Of a stretch of DNA of 64,000 nucleotides, positions 1 through 8,101 are shown piece after piece. The position numbers were made by a program, and so were the translations under genes. Within the stretch, counting starts at the first letter, position 1. Every line of letters starts with the position of its first letter. Under the pieces are notes generated by a model that was not told where the DNA came from, made no database searches, and saw only the letters and a list, made by a program, of their open reading frames with translations. Location: positions 1,302,001 to 1,366,000 of the forward strand of contig CAVWBO010000007.1 of NCBI GenBank assembly GCA_963753185.1, in the 5' to 3' direction. The stretch is from SZUA-442 sp963753185 (lineage in GTDB: Bacteria; Actinomycetota; Acidimicrobiia; Spongiisociales; UBA5794).

Positions 1-2
1 AC

Positions 3-239
3 GCTGCCCTGCGCGATGACGCCGCGGCGCTCATGTCCGAACAGGAGATCGAGCGGATCGCAAGGGAGCAGTACGGGTTCGTCCGACCGGGTGAGATCTC
101 GTACGTTGTCATCACCCCTGACGACCCCGAGCCGGGTGGCTCGGCAGAGGCCGTGCCGACGCAAGCCTCGGAGCCGCGCAATTTCCTCGAGCGGATATGG
201 GACTTCGTCACGGGCGGTGACGTCGCAGGCGATGGATGA
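3..239 (+). CDS. FtsB/DivIC-family septum formation initiator, C-terminal part
   Basis: The frame is open from base 3 with no start in view, so only the last 78 residues are present. They contain the hallmark end of FtsB/DivIC proteins, the motif REQYGFVRPGE followed by a short beta strand (ISYVV) and a Pro/Glu-rich tail. Members of this family are single-pass membrane proteins that bind FtsL and FtsQ at the division site through an extracytoplasmic coiled coil; the membrane segment must lie upstream of the window. The stop overlaps the start of the next gene (ATGGATGA). In actinobacteria the usual order is eno, ftsB, DUF501, ppx, which this junction matches. Confidence 0.8.
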   Translation, partial: AALRDDAAALMSEQEIERIAREQYGFVRPGEISYVVITPDDPEPGGSAEAVPTQASEPRNFLERIWDFVTGGDVAGDG

Positions 240-757
240 CCGTGCGGTCGTAGCGGTCCAGATCGGAAGGCCGCCCCGATCTGGGGTCGAGGTCGAGGCC
301 CGCTGCCATCTCGGTCTTCCCACCGTCATCAGGGTGCCTCCCGTTCTCGATGACGGAACGCCCTTCCCGACGACACACTGGCTCACATGCCCCCTCGCCG
401 TCGTGCGCATCTCGAGGCGTGAGGCCGATGGCGGTGTGAAGGCGGCGGACGCTGCGATCGCCGCCGACCCCGACCTCGCCTGCGAGGTACGACGCGGCGA
501 TGCAGAGATACGAGCGTGAGCGCAACGCCCTCGTTCCACCCGCTTGGGATGGGCCGTTGCCACGGGGAGGCGTCGCAGGGTCCCGGCACGGCGTCAAGTG
601 CCTCCACGCACACTATGCAGACACAGCCGCAGGTCGATCCAATCCTGTCGGAGAGGCGGTCGCCGAGGCCATCGAGCCGCTCGACTGCACCATGCCGTGC
701 GTCATCGGCGACGGCCCGGGGATCGTATCGAATCCCGACTGGGTCGAACCGGTGTGA
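232..757 (+). pseudogene. DUF501 family protein, interrupted by a +1 frameshift
   Basis: The gene starts at ATG 232, overlapping the FtsB stop. Bases 232 to about 480 encode the family's N-terminal half (GRPPRSGVEVEARCHLGLP, DDGTPFPTTHWLTCP, SRREADGG, ADPDLA). The expected continuation (ARYDAAMQRYERERNAL, then GGVAG, VKCLHAHYAD and NPVG) is perfectly recognisable but in the next frame, from base 482 to the TGA at 755-757. One extra base in the run gcctgcg near 479-483 explains the switch. Without the shift the product would be about 174 residues, normal for the family. DUF501 has no established function; it accompanies ftsB in actinobacteria. Either the gene is newly broken or this is a sequencing error. 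Both halves are otherwise intact, which favours an error or a very recent mutation. Confidence 0.85.
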
Positions 758-770
758 GTTCGATCCCCGG

Positions 771-2834
771 TCAGTCCGCCGCTGCTGCCGCGAGCGCCCG
801 GTCCACCATGTGCGAAGGCAGCTCCTGGTAGTGGTCGTGGCTCGCAGTGAAATGGCCCCATCCCTGGGTGAGTGAACGCAGGTCGATGGCGTAGCGGACG
901 ATCTCGCTCGTCGGGATCTCGGCCGTGATGGTGTGGGTACCGTCCATGTTCGCCATGGAACCCTGCACCGCGCCACGCCTGGCCGCGATGTCACCCATGA
1001 CGTCGCCCTGGTAGTCCGGCGGTACCGTGATGAGGACGCGGGATACGGGTTCGAGCACGATCGGGCCCGCGCCGTCGAACGCCGCCTTGAATCCCGCTCT
1101 CGCAGCCAGCTTGAATGCCATCTCCGACGAGTCGACCGAGTGGTACTTGCCATCGTCGACCGTCGCCTCGATGTCCACGACCGGGTACCCGTGGAGGCCA
1201 CCCTCGGCCATGGTCTCGATGAGGCCCTTCTCCACGGCAGGGATGAACTGGCGCGGGATGGCTCCGCCCTTGACGGCGTCGATGAATACGAAGCCCTCGC
1301 CGCGGGGCAGGGGAGCGAGCTTGAGGTGGCACACGCCGAATTGGCCGTGGCCTCCAGACTGCTTCTTGTGCTTGCCCTCGGCTTCGGCCGGGCGGGTGAT
1401 CGTCTCGCGGTACGCGACACGGACGGGTTCCTGGTCCACCTGGACCCCGAACTTCCGCTCGAGCTTCTCGAGCGTGATGCCGAGGTGGGTCTCCCCGAGA
1501 CCCCACAGCAGGGTCTGGCGTGTCTCCTCGTTCTGTGTCATCGCCAACGATGCGTCCTCGTCGAGGATCCTCGACAGCGAGGTCGACAGCTTGTCGTCAT
1601 CGGCCTGGGTTCTCGCAACGACTGCGGTGGCGAGAACAGCAGGCGGTCGATCGATCGGAAGGGCCTTCACGGGCTTGTTCTTCGGGGCGAGGGTGTCCCC
1701 TGTCGTGGTGTTGGTGAGCTTCGCCGCGGCGACGATGTCGCCTGCGGGCGCCGCGTCCACGAGTGTCGTCTCCTTTCCGAACATGGTCGCGATCTTGGCG
1801 AGGCGCTCGTCCTGGCCAGTCCTCGCATTCGTGAGGTGGGTCTCGGGCTTGATCGTGCCAGACAAGACCTTCATGAGGGAGATCTGGCCGACGTACGGAT
1901 CGGCGAGCGTCTTGAACACGAACGCAAGCGGATCGCCGTTCGGGTCCTTCTCGATCTCGACGATCTCGTCGCCCGCCATCACCTCGGTGAGCGGCCGGTC
2001 CTGGGGGGAGGGCCCGAGTTCGATGATGAAGTCCGCGAGCCGGTCGACCGCGATCGGTCCGATCGCCGAGCCGCACACGACGGGGAACACCTTTGCGTTC
2101 GCTACACCGATCGCCATCGTGTGCTCGAGTTCCTCAACCGTGGGGATCTCACCCTCGAGATAGCGCTCGAGCAAGCCATCGTCCCCGACGACGATTCCCT
2201 CGACGAGGTTGTCGTGGACCTCGTGCTCGCGGTCTGCGATCTCCTCCGGCATGTCGACGACCTCGGCCTTCCCGGTGTCGTAGATGTACGCCTTGTCACG
2301 GAACAGATCCGCAACCCCGTGGAACGCCTGCTCCTGCCCGATCGGGAGTTCGATGGGGGCCACGCCAGCGCCGAACCGGTCCCTGAGATCGCGCAGGGTG
2401 TTGTCGAACGAGGCACGTTCCTTGTCGAGCTTGTTGATGAAGACCATCCTCGGAACACCGAGCTTCTCGGCGATCCGCCACGCATACACCGTCTGCACCT
2501 CGACGCCCTCGACCGCGCTCACGACGAAGACGGCGAGGTCGGCGACCCGCAGGGCGGCGTGTAGGTCCCCCGCGAAGTCCGCATACCCCGGCGTGTCGAT
2601 GAGGTTGACCTTGTGCCCGCGCCACTCGAATGGGGCGAGCGCCATCGTCACGCTCATGCCGCGGCCGTGTTCCTCTGGGTCGTAGTCGGTGACGGTGTTG
2701 CCGTCCTCGACCCTCCCGATCCTCCCGATCGACCCGGCGCGGTAGAGAAGGGCCTCCGCGAGCGTCGTCTTCCCTGATCCGGCATGACCGACGAGAGCGA
2801 CATTGCGGATCTTCTCGGGAGGGAAGACTTTCAC
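771..2834 (-). CDS. EF-G-like translational GTPase (FusA2/EF-G-II type)
   Basis: A 687-residue protein with the full EF-G layout. The GTPase domain has a divergent P-loop GHAGSGKTT, G3 DTPGYADF (EF-G proper has DTPGHVDF) and G4 NKLD. Domain II starts near residue 290, domain III carries GLGETHLGITLEKL, and domains IV-V contain SGGHGQFG and PPDYQGDVMGDI. Altered switch residues and the shortened N-terminus place it in the EF-G-like group exemplified by mycobacterial FusA2 rather than in the housekeeping translocase; that group is reported to have weak or no ribosome-dependent GTPase activity. The chosen start is GTG 2834 because AAGGAG lies seven bases before it; the in-frame TTG just upstream is too close. 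It stands alone and ends 13 bases from the DUF501 stop. Confidence 0.9.
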   Translation of the reverse strand: MKVFPPEKIRNVALVGHAGSGKTTLAEALLYRAGSIGRIGRVEDGNTVTDYDPEEHGRGMSVTMALAPFEWRGHKVNLIDTPGYADFAGDLHAALRVADLAVFVVSAVEGVEVQTVYAWRIAEKLGVPRMVFINKLDKERASFDNTLRDLRDRFGAGVAPIELPIGQEQAFHGVADLFRDKAYIYDTGKAEVVDMPEEIADREHEVHDNLVEGIVVGDDGLLERYLEGEIPTVEELEHTMAIGVANAKVFPVVCGSAIGPIAVDRLADFIIELGPSPQDRPLTEVMAGDEIVEIEKDPNGDPLAFVFKTLADPYVGQISLMKVLSGTIKPETHLTNARTGQDERLAKIATMFGKETTLVDAAPAGDIVAAAKLTNTTTGDTLAPKNKPVKALPIDRPPAVLATAVVARTQADDDKLSTSLSRILDEDASLAMTQNEETRQTLLWGLGETHLGITLEKLERKFGVQVDQEPVRVAYRETITRPAEAEGKHKKQSGGHGQFGVCHLKLAPLPRGEGFVFIDAVKGGAIPRQFIPAVEKGLIETMAEGGLHGYPVVDIEATVDDGKYHSVDSSEMAFKLAARAGFKAAFDGAGPIVLEPVSRVLITVPPDYQGDVMGDIAARRGAVQGSMANMDGTHTITAEIPTSEIVRYAIDLRSLTQGWGHFTASHDHYQELPSHMVDRALAAAAAD

Positions 2835-2916
2835 CAAAGGACTCCTTTTCCGGGTACCGGAAGACTACGCATTCCGGTACGGCTACGCCGAGGCCGAAGC
2901 GGTACCCTGCGCCGGG

Positions 2917-3003
2917 GCCCGGGTGGCGAAACCGGTAGACGCGGCGGACTTAAAATCCGCTATCCGAAAGGGTGTGTGGGTTCGAATCCCGCCCCGGGCA
3001 CCA
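2917..3003 (+). tRNA. tRNA-Leu (anticodon UAA), CCA encoded
   Basis: The acceptor stem GCCCGGG (2917-2923) pairs with CCCGGGC (2993-2999). The anticodon stem GCGGA/TCCGC encloses the loop CTTAAAA, giving anticodon TAA at 2951-2953. There is a class II long variable arm and a T-arm with GTTCGAATC. The discriminator A is at 3000 and the encoded CCA at 3001-3003. Confidence 0.97.
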
Positions 3004-3298
3004 TCAGGGGATAGATCGGCAGGGGTTCTCGATCCACTCGCAGAAGTGGGAGCCGGCATGGGTCGCCGCATTCGATGATGGCGGTGAGGTCGAGCTTGCG
3101 ATCAGCGATCTGGTGAGAGATGCCGGAAGCATGGGCGCGCCAGGGTCCGGGAGCGGTCGAGGGTCGGGTGGTCGAGTTCTCTGGGTGTCGTTCGTCGCCG
3201 ACACGCACCAACTCGCGCGCACATGTCGCGTTGTGCGCGGTATCGGTTGACGATATGCCGACTTGGCGGGACGATGGGTGGACCAGAGGAGGTTGAAT
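3004..3298. other. intergenic stretch between tRNA-Leu and a small membrane gene
   Basis: I see no convincing gene. Short open frames exist on both strands, but none has a family motif. A weak promoter-like pair, TTGACG (3247-3252) and GACGAT (3270-3275) with a 17-base spacer, could serve the following gene. No integrase remnant or tRNA-end duplication is visible. Confidence 0.4.
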
Positions 3299-3658
3299 AT
3301 GACATCTGGTATGGCCCATCCGGCCCAGGCGCAGCCTCACGACGCCGGGATGCACGGGGCCACGTGGATTGCGTCGATGCTCGGCCTGTTCGCAGCCGCG
3401 ATTGGCGCTTGGATCATGTTGGCGCCCGACGATGGCACCATCAGTGTGTTTGGGAACTCGTGGGCGGCCAGCGACTTGACGGACACGTGGGGTCCGTGGC
3501 TTCTTGTCATCGGCGGAGCCGTCGCAGCGGCTGGCATGACGTTCGCGGCAATCAGGGACCGACAACACCGCGCCAGCTGGTGGCTTGTCGCCGTGGAGAT
3601 TCTCGCGGCGGTCGTCGGCCTCGCAGCTGCGGTGTTTGGGATCGTTGCCCTGATCTAG
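3299..3658 (+). CDS. small three-helix membrane protein, function unknown
   Basis: I do not recognise this 119-residue protein. The start at ATG 3299 is set by a strong ribosome binding site, AGGAGG at 3287-3292, six bases upstream. After a hydrophilic, His/Gln-rich N-terminus come three predicted membrane helices: roughly residues 22-43 (WIASMLGLFAAAIGAWIML), 66-86 (PWLLVIGGAVAAAGMTFAAI) and 94-118 (WLVAVEILAAVVGLAAAVFG). The loops are short; the loop between helices 1 and 2 carries a DDGT stretch. It is monocistronic, flanked on both sides by several hundred bases without genes, so context gives no hint of its role. Confidence 0.65.
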   Translation: MTSGMAHPAQAQPHDAGMHGATWIASMLGLFAAAIGAWIMLAPDDGTISVFGNSWAASDLTDTWGPWLLVIGGAVAAAGMTFAAIRDRQHRASWWLVAVEILAAVVGLAAAVFGIVALI

Positions 3659-4016
3659 CCCACACGCACGATCAGCACGATCGGGAGACAAGCTGGTTCG
3701 CGACGCCGTCGCCCTACGTCATTCCGCACGGATATGTGCCGAATTGTAAGAGGTTCGACAGCCTGCCAAGGGCGCGTTCGATCGAACAATCGGTGCAAAG
3801 ACCCGACTGATCGCGTGTAATCCGTCCTGGTGACTCCGGACGGAAGCTGTGCCACGCAAGGAGTGTTGACTTTCCCGAGACACCCACCATCTGTGGCAGT
3901 CCCCGTCTACGAACTGCCAGTAGCTTCTCGATGCAACCGCTTCACTCCAGCGGCGTCGCTGCCGATGATTCCGTGTGACCGCCGGATGTGAGCACACATG
4001 CTGATCCTCGCCATCG
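3659..4016. other. intergenic stretch upstream of the GGDEF-EAL gene
   Basis: There is no supported complete gene here. A 7-bp hairpin (TCCGTCC at 3821-3827 with GGACGGA at 3838-3844) could be a weak terminator for the preceding membrane gene. At 3998 an ATG begins a frame reading MLILAIVAGAAVVERV, which looks like the start of a membrane helix but is out of frame with the GGDEF gene that follows; see the finding on a possible broken N-terminus. Confidence 0.4.
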
Positions 4017-5435
4017 TTGCCGGAGCCGCCGTCGTCGAGCGCGTGCGGGTTCGGTGTCGTGTACCTGCGCCGTACGAGAGCGGATCGCCGTCTCGGGTAC
4101 ATGGCCCAGTACGACCAGCTGACAGGCCTCATCAACCGCACCCTGTTCCGTGATCGGCTGAACTCCGCGATCGCCAGGGCCCGTCGCGACGGTGGCCTCG
4201 TGACCGTGATGTTCCTCGACATCGACGGGTTCAAGGACATCAACGATCGGTTCGGCCATGCCGTCGGTGACGAGCTGCTTCGCCAGATCGCCGCCCGCCT
4301 CGTCTCGTGCCTGCGGGAGACCGACACCGTTGCCCGCCTGAGCGGTGACGAGTTCACGATCCTCCTCGAAGGGGGCAAGCGGGTCGAGGATGCAGGGCAG
4401 GTCGCGCACAAGGTGCTCAAGGCGATCGGGACACCGTTCGCCGTGGGACACCGCGAGATCGTGATCACCACATCCATCGGGATCTCCGTCTACCCGGTCG
4501 ACGGTGACACGTACGAGGAACTCGTCAAGGGTGCGGACACCGCGATGTACCAGTCGAAGTCCGCAGGTCGTAACACGTACCAGTACTACACCCGGACCCT
4601 GAGGGACAGGACGACCGATCGCCTCGACCTCCTCGAGGATCTGAGGGTCGCGATCACGGCGAAGAACCAGCTTCGTGTCGAGTACCAGCCGAAGGTCGAC
4701 GTCGCCCGCGGGATCGTCATCGGACTCGAGGCCTTGATGCGGTGGGACCATCCCGAGCGTGGCCTCATCATGCCGGGCGAGTTCATTCCCCTCGCGGAGG
4801 AGTCCGATCTCATCGTGCCGATGACGGAGTGGCTCATCGATGTCGCCTGCCTCGACATGCGCCGGTGGACAAACGACGGTATGCGCCCGATGCGTGTCGC
4901 CGTCAACGCGTCGGAGAGGCTCTTCCGTGACGCCAACCTCGTCGAGACGATCGCCATCGCCCTCGCCGCAGCGGACCTCGATCCACGCCATCTCGAGGTG
5001 GAGGTGACCGAGAGGATGATCACACAGGAATCGGAGAGGGCATCGCGCGCGATCGAGCGGCTCGCGGACATGGGCGTGAAGGTCTCGATCGACGACTTCG
5101 GAACGGGCTACTCATCACTTCGCCATCTCCAGAGCCTGCCGATCAGCGCGCTCAAGATCGACGACACCTTCGTGCGAGAGGCGCACCGACGCAAGGAGGC
5201 AGAGCAGGTCGCCTCGGCGATCATCGCGATCGCGAAGAGCTTCGACCTCGAGGTCATCGCCGAGGGTGTCGAGTCACCGGAGGAGCTGTCGGTCATGCGA
5301 GCACTCGGATGCAATCGGGTGCAGGGTTACCTCGTGGCTCGACCGCTCCGCCCAGAGGACGTGCTCGCCTTCGTGGAGAGCTACGACAAGACGCTCTCGT
5401 TCAAGCCGGAAGCATCCAGGGACTCGACCGTCTAG
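4017..5435 (+). CDS. GGDEF-EAL domain protein (c-di-GMP turnover), N-terminus uncertain
   Basis: A GGDEF domain (from MAQYDQLTGL, residue 29) is followed by an EAL domain, 472 residues in all. The diguanylate cyclase site reads RLSGDEF (about residues 107-113); SGDEF replaces GGDEF but keeps the catalytic acidic pair. The phosphodiesterase domain keeps GLEALMRW (EAL near 238), DDFGTGYSSL and VIAEGVES, so it looks competent. One metal-site motif reads KIDDTFV instead of the usual KIDRSFV. The linker LRRTRADRRLGY before the GGDEF domain normally follows a membrane helix, yet the in-frame sequence further upstream is not membrane-like and the only starts are TTG 4017 or ATG 4101, neither with a ribosome binding site. 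The N-terminal sensor may therefore have been lost. Its last four bases overlap the convergent gene. Confidence 0.85.
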   Translation: MPEPPSSSACGFGVVYLRRTRADRRLGYMAQYDQLTGLINRTLFRDRLNSAIARARRDGGLVTVMFLDIDGFKDINDRFGHAVGDELLRQIAARLVSCLRETDTVARLSGDEFTILLEGGKRVEDAGQVAHKVLKAIGTPFAVGHREIVITTSIGISVYPVDGDTYEELVKGADTAMYQSKSAGRNTYQYYTRTLRDRTTDRLDLLEDLRVAITAKNQLRVEYQPKVDVARGIVIGLEALMRWDHPERGLIMPGEFIPLAEESDLIVPMTEWLIDVACLDMRRWTNDGMRPMRVAVNASERLFRDANLVETIAIALAAADLDPRHLEVEVTERMITQESERASRAIERLADMGVKVSIDDFGTGYSSLRHLQSLPISALKIDDTFVREAHRRKEAEQVASAIIAIAKSFDLEVIAEGVESPEELSVMRALGCNRVQGYLVARPLRPEDVLAFVESYDKTLSFKPEASRDSTV

Positions 5436-6013
5436 GTGATCGGCTCTGGCCGTGAATCGGCGGTGATCGCACCGTCGATCGAAGTCGCTTCGACGACCCA
5501 CACACCCCGGTTGGAGGAGAACGCGATCGTGATGGACTCCGTACTCTGTCGCCTCGTCGTCGCGACGTAGCCAGGCTGGGGCGTGGCCCAGAGCAATGTC
5601 AGCGAATCGTCGACCACGGCGAACGACGCCGTCCCGCCCACGACGGAGACAACGCGTACGACGGAGGTGCTCGCGGTCGAGACGAACGGATCGTCCTCCG
5701 GTTCCGCGGTCGATGCGGAACTCCTCCCGGCGCCGATCGGGTCGGTCCGACCGTCGACGGCATCATCGCTCCCCGAGGTGGGCTCCGGGGTGGTTTGTCC
5801 GAAACCGCCGGAGGCATGGGGCTCGATCACCCCCGAGGGACCCGCCTCATCGACAGGGAGCGCAGCGACCTCGGCTGCTGTCATGGGGCGAAGGGGCCGG
5901 TCGAGGACCTGACCACCTGCCACGGTGACGGCGCCCGAGGCCACCAACCCTGCGCCTACGGCTGCTGCGAGCCAGCCGGCGACCAGGAGGAGTCTCTGCC
6001 GCAATGTCATCAT
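5432..6013 (-). CDS. membrane-anchored or secreted hypothetical protein
   Basis: A 193-residue protein of unknown function. The start is one of two consecutive ATGs (6013 or 6010). An N-terminal hydrophobic helix (about residues 6-30, RLLLVAGWLAAAVGAGLVASG) serves as signal or anchor. A low-complexity Pro/Ser/Glu linker follows (about 55-100), then a C-terminal beta-rich region (TSVVRVVSVVGGTASFAVVDD, then GVWVVEATSIDG). It is transcribed divergently from the response regulator gene, with 82 bases between starts. That suggests, without proving, that it is a target or accessory of the two-component system. It converges on the GGDEF-EAL gene, sharing the palindromic CTAG of both stop codons. 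Confidence 0.7.
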   Translation of the reverse strand: MMTLRQRLLLVAGWLAAAVGAGLVASGAVTVAGGQVLDRPLRPMTAAEVAALPVDEAGPSGVIEPHASGGFGQTTPEPTSGSDDAVDGRTDPIGAGRSSASTAEPEDDPFVSTASTSVVRVVSVVGGTASFAVVDDSLTLLWATPQPGYVATTRRQSTESITIAFSSNRGVWVVEATSIDGAITADSRPEPIT

Positions 6014-6095
6014 CGTCCATGCCCCGGGGTTTCGACGTACCCAACAACATGTTAAGGAGTTGCTAAGACCGGCGCCACCTGCTTTGCTACCGCCG

Positions 6096-6776
6096 ATGGC
6101 CGCAGTCGTGATCATCGAAGACGATCAACGGATCCGTGAGCTGATGGCGCGGGTCCTCGCCGAGAAGGGGTACGACGTCCACGGGGCGGGAACCGCCCTC
6201 GATGGGCTCCAGCTCATCGTGGCTTCCTCCCCCGATGTCGTCATCCTCGACATGGGTCTCCCCGATCTCGACGGCGGCGAGCTCCTCAAGATGATTCGTG
6301 CGGTCACCGACGTCCCCGTGGTGGTCGCAACCGCCCGAAGCGAGGATCGTGACGTGATCCGGACGCTCGACGCCGGCGCAGACGACTACCTGGTGAAGCC
6401 GTTCAGCGTCGAACAGCTCGAGGCGAGGGTACGAGCGGTGCTGAGGCGTGCGTCGAGCGACGCGTCGCGACCCGTGCTCACGGTAGGGGGGTTGAGGCTC
6501 GACCCCGATGCGAGGCTCGCAACACTCGATGGTGACATCGTCCATCTCAGCCCCAAGGAGTTCGACCTCCTCGTGCACCTGGCTGAGCACGAGGGCACGG
6601 TCGTCTCGAAACGACAGCTGATGGCCGAAGTGTGGCGCCAGCCGTACGGCGGCTCCGAGAAGACCGTGGACGTCCACTTGTCGTGGATACGCAAGAAGCT
6701 CGGGGAGTCGGCCGCCGAGAGCCGCTACCTCGAGACGGTCCACGGTGTCGGGGTCAAGCTCGTCGATCCCACATGA
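6096..6776 (+). CDS. OmpR/PhoB-type response regulator
   Basis: A 226-residue two-domain regulator. The receiver domain has the acidic pocket IEDD at residues 7-10, the phospho-acceptor Asp52 in VVILDMGLPD, and the conserved Lys in YLVKPF. The C-terminal winged helix (from about 130) has the PhoB signatures LSPKEFDLLVHLAEH and KTVDVHLSWIRKKLGE, ending with YLETVHGVGVKL. It should bind DNA as a dimer after phosphorylation by the kinase encoded immediately downstream; the two genes overlap by ATGA, so they are co-translated. The start ATG 6096 sits directly before MAAVVIIEDD, the natural beginning of a receiver domain. Confidence 0.95.
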   Translation: MAAVVIIEDDQRIRELMARVLAEKGYDVHGAGTALDGLQLIVASSPDVVILDMGLPDLDGGELLKMIRAVTDVPVVVATARSEDRDVIRTLDAGADDYLVKPFSVEQLEARVRAVLRRASSDASRPVLTVGGLRLDPDARLATLDGDIVHLSPKEFDLLVHLAEHEGTVVSKRQLMAEVWRQPYGGSEKTVDVHLSWIRKKLGESAAESRYLETVHGVGVKLVDPT

Positions 6777-8101
6777 GGAGGCGTCTGGCGCTTCTCAGCC
6801 TCGCGGTTGCCTCCCTCGTCGTGGTCGCGTTCCTCATTCCGGTTGCGATGCTCATCAGGAACCAGGCTCAGACGCGTGCGCTCAGCAGCGCAGAGCGCGA
6901 CGCCCAGTCAGTCGCTGCCGCGATCGCCGTGCTTGCGCCCGCGTCGCCCTCCGGAGTCGTGACACCGGATTACGCACGAGCGGTTCTCGGGCGCTTCGGG
7001 GATCCCCCGGACCTGAGTGTGATCTTCGTCGACGACACGGTGGTCGGTGGGGTGGGAGTCCCGTCAGGCAACGTCGAGCAAGCGCGCCGAGGGGCAGCTT
7101 TCACCGCGGCAGCCGAGGGGGGCGCAGAGGTCCTCGTACCCGTCCTCCTCCCAGACGCCCCAGGTACGGAGGGCACCGTGGTCGTGAGAGCCTTCGTGAC
7201 GGATGCCGAGCTGACGAGGGGCGTCCGAGTGGCGTGGTTGATGCTCCTCGGGCTCGCCGTTGCGATCATCGCCATCGCGGTACTCGCCGCAGACTGGCTC
7301 GGCCGGTCCGTTGTCCGACCGGTGACCGAGCTGTCGGATGCGGCCCACCGTTGGGGAGAGGGGCTGCTCGACACTCGTGTGAAGCCGGGCGGTCCCCAGG
7401 AGATCGCAGAGGTCGGCAAGGCGTTCAACACGCTCGCAGGTCGCCTCGACGCACTTCTCGCCGCTGAGCGGGAGTCCGTAGCAGATCTCTCCCACCGCTT
7501 GCGTACCCCGCTCACGGCCCTGCGCCTCCAGTCAGAGACGCTGGCGGATCCGGGGGAGAGCCTCGCCCTGCGTCATGACGTCGACGAGCTCGAACGTGAG
7601 ATCGACAGGCTCATCCGCTCGGCACGGGGTCGATCGATCGGGACGGGGAGCGATGACCATGTCGATCTCGGCGAGGTCGTCGCGCATCGCGCTGCGTTCT
7701 GGCAGGTCCTGGCGGACGAACAGGGACGTGCCACCGCGGTCCGCGTCGGAGAAGGTGCACATCCCGTCGCACTTGCCCGGACGGACCTCGGTGCGATGGT
7801 GGACGTCCTTGTCGAGAATGTCTTCGCCCACACCCCTGCGGGCAGCGGCTACCGGCTCACCGTGCGACGTCAGGCCGATGGGTGCCCCGTGCTGATCGTC
7901 TCGGATGACGGGCCGGGCTTCGTGGACCTCGGTGCCGCTCGGCGCGGGACCTCGGCTGCTGGATCGACGGGCCTCGGGCTCGACATCGTGGCTCGAACGG
8001 CCGAGCGGACCGGTGGTGGCGTTCGAATCGGATCATCGCGAGACGGGGGAGCGGAGGTCACCGTCGTGTTCGGGAACCCGCTGGATTCCGACAGGGGCTA
8101 G
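6773..8101 (+). CDS. sensor histidine kinase
   Basis: A 442-residue membrane kinase starting at ATG 6773, which overlaps the regulator's stop. Helix 1 (about 5-27) and helix 2 (about 152-173) enclose a 120-residue extracytoplasmic sensor with no recognisable motif. A HAMP segment follows (SVVRPVTELSDAAHRWGEG). The H-box is DLSHRLRTPLTALRL with phospho-acceptor His241. The catalytic domain has N-box LVENVFAHT, G1 VSDDGPGF and G2 STGLGLDIV. Every catalytic element is present. It should be the cognate partner of the preceding response regulator. The gene's last 69 bases overlap the convergent arsR gene. Confidence 0.95.
   Translation: MRRRLALLSLAVASLVVVAFLIPVAMLIRNQAQTRALSSAERDAQSVAAAIAVLAPASPSGVVTPDYARAVLGRFGDPPDLSVIFVDDTVVGGVGVPSGNVEQARRGAAFTAAAEGGAEVLVPVLLPDAPGTEGTVVVRAFVTDAELTRGVRVAWLMLLGLAVAIIAIAVLAADWLGRSVVRPVTELSDAAHRWGEGLLDTRVKPGGPQEIAEVGKAFNTLAGRLDALLAAERESVADLSHRLRTPLTALRLQSETLADPGESLALRHDVDELEREIDRLIRSARGRSIGTGSDDHVDLGEVVAHRAAFWQVLADEQGRATAVRVGEGAHPVALARTDLGAMVDVLVENVFAHTPAGSGYRLTVRRQADGCPVLIVSDDGPGFVDLGAARRGTSAAGSTGLGLDIVARTAERTGGGVRIGSSRDGGAEVTVVFGNPLDSDRG

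Noticed and set aside
3..757. Possible ppx/gppA gene after DUF501, as in other actinobacteria
   Set aside because: The DUF501 stop is followed within 13 bases by the convergent EF-G-like gene; no Ppx sequence is present.
933..2564. 543-residue open frame antisense to the EF-G-like gene
   Set aside because: Arg/Asp/Val-rich composition with no motif; a mirror of high-GC codon use in the real gene.
2917..3298. tRNA-Leu end as a phage or island attachment site
   Set aside because: No integrase, no duplicated tRNA 3' end and no foreign gene block follow it.
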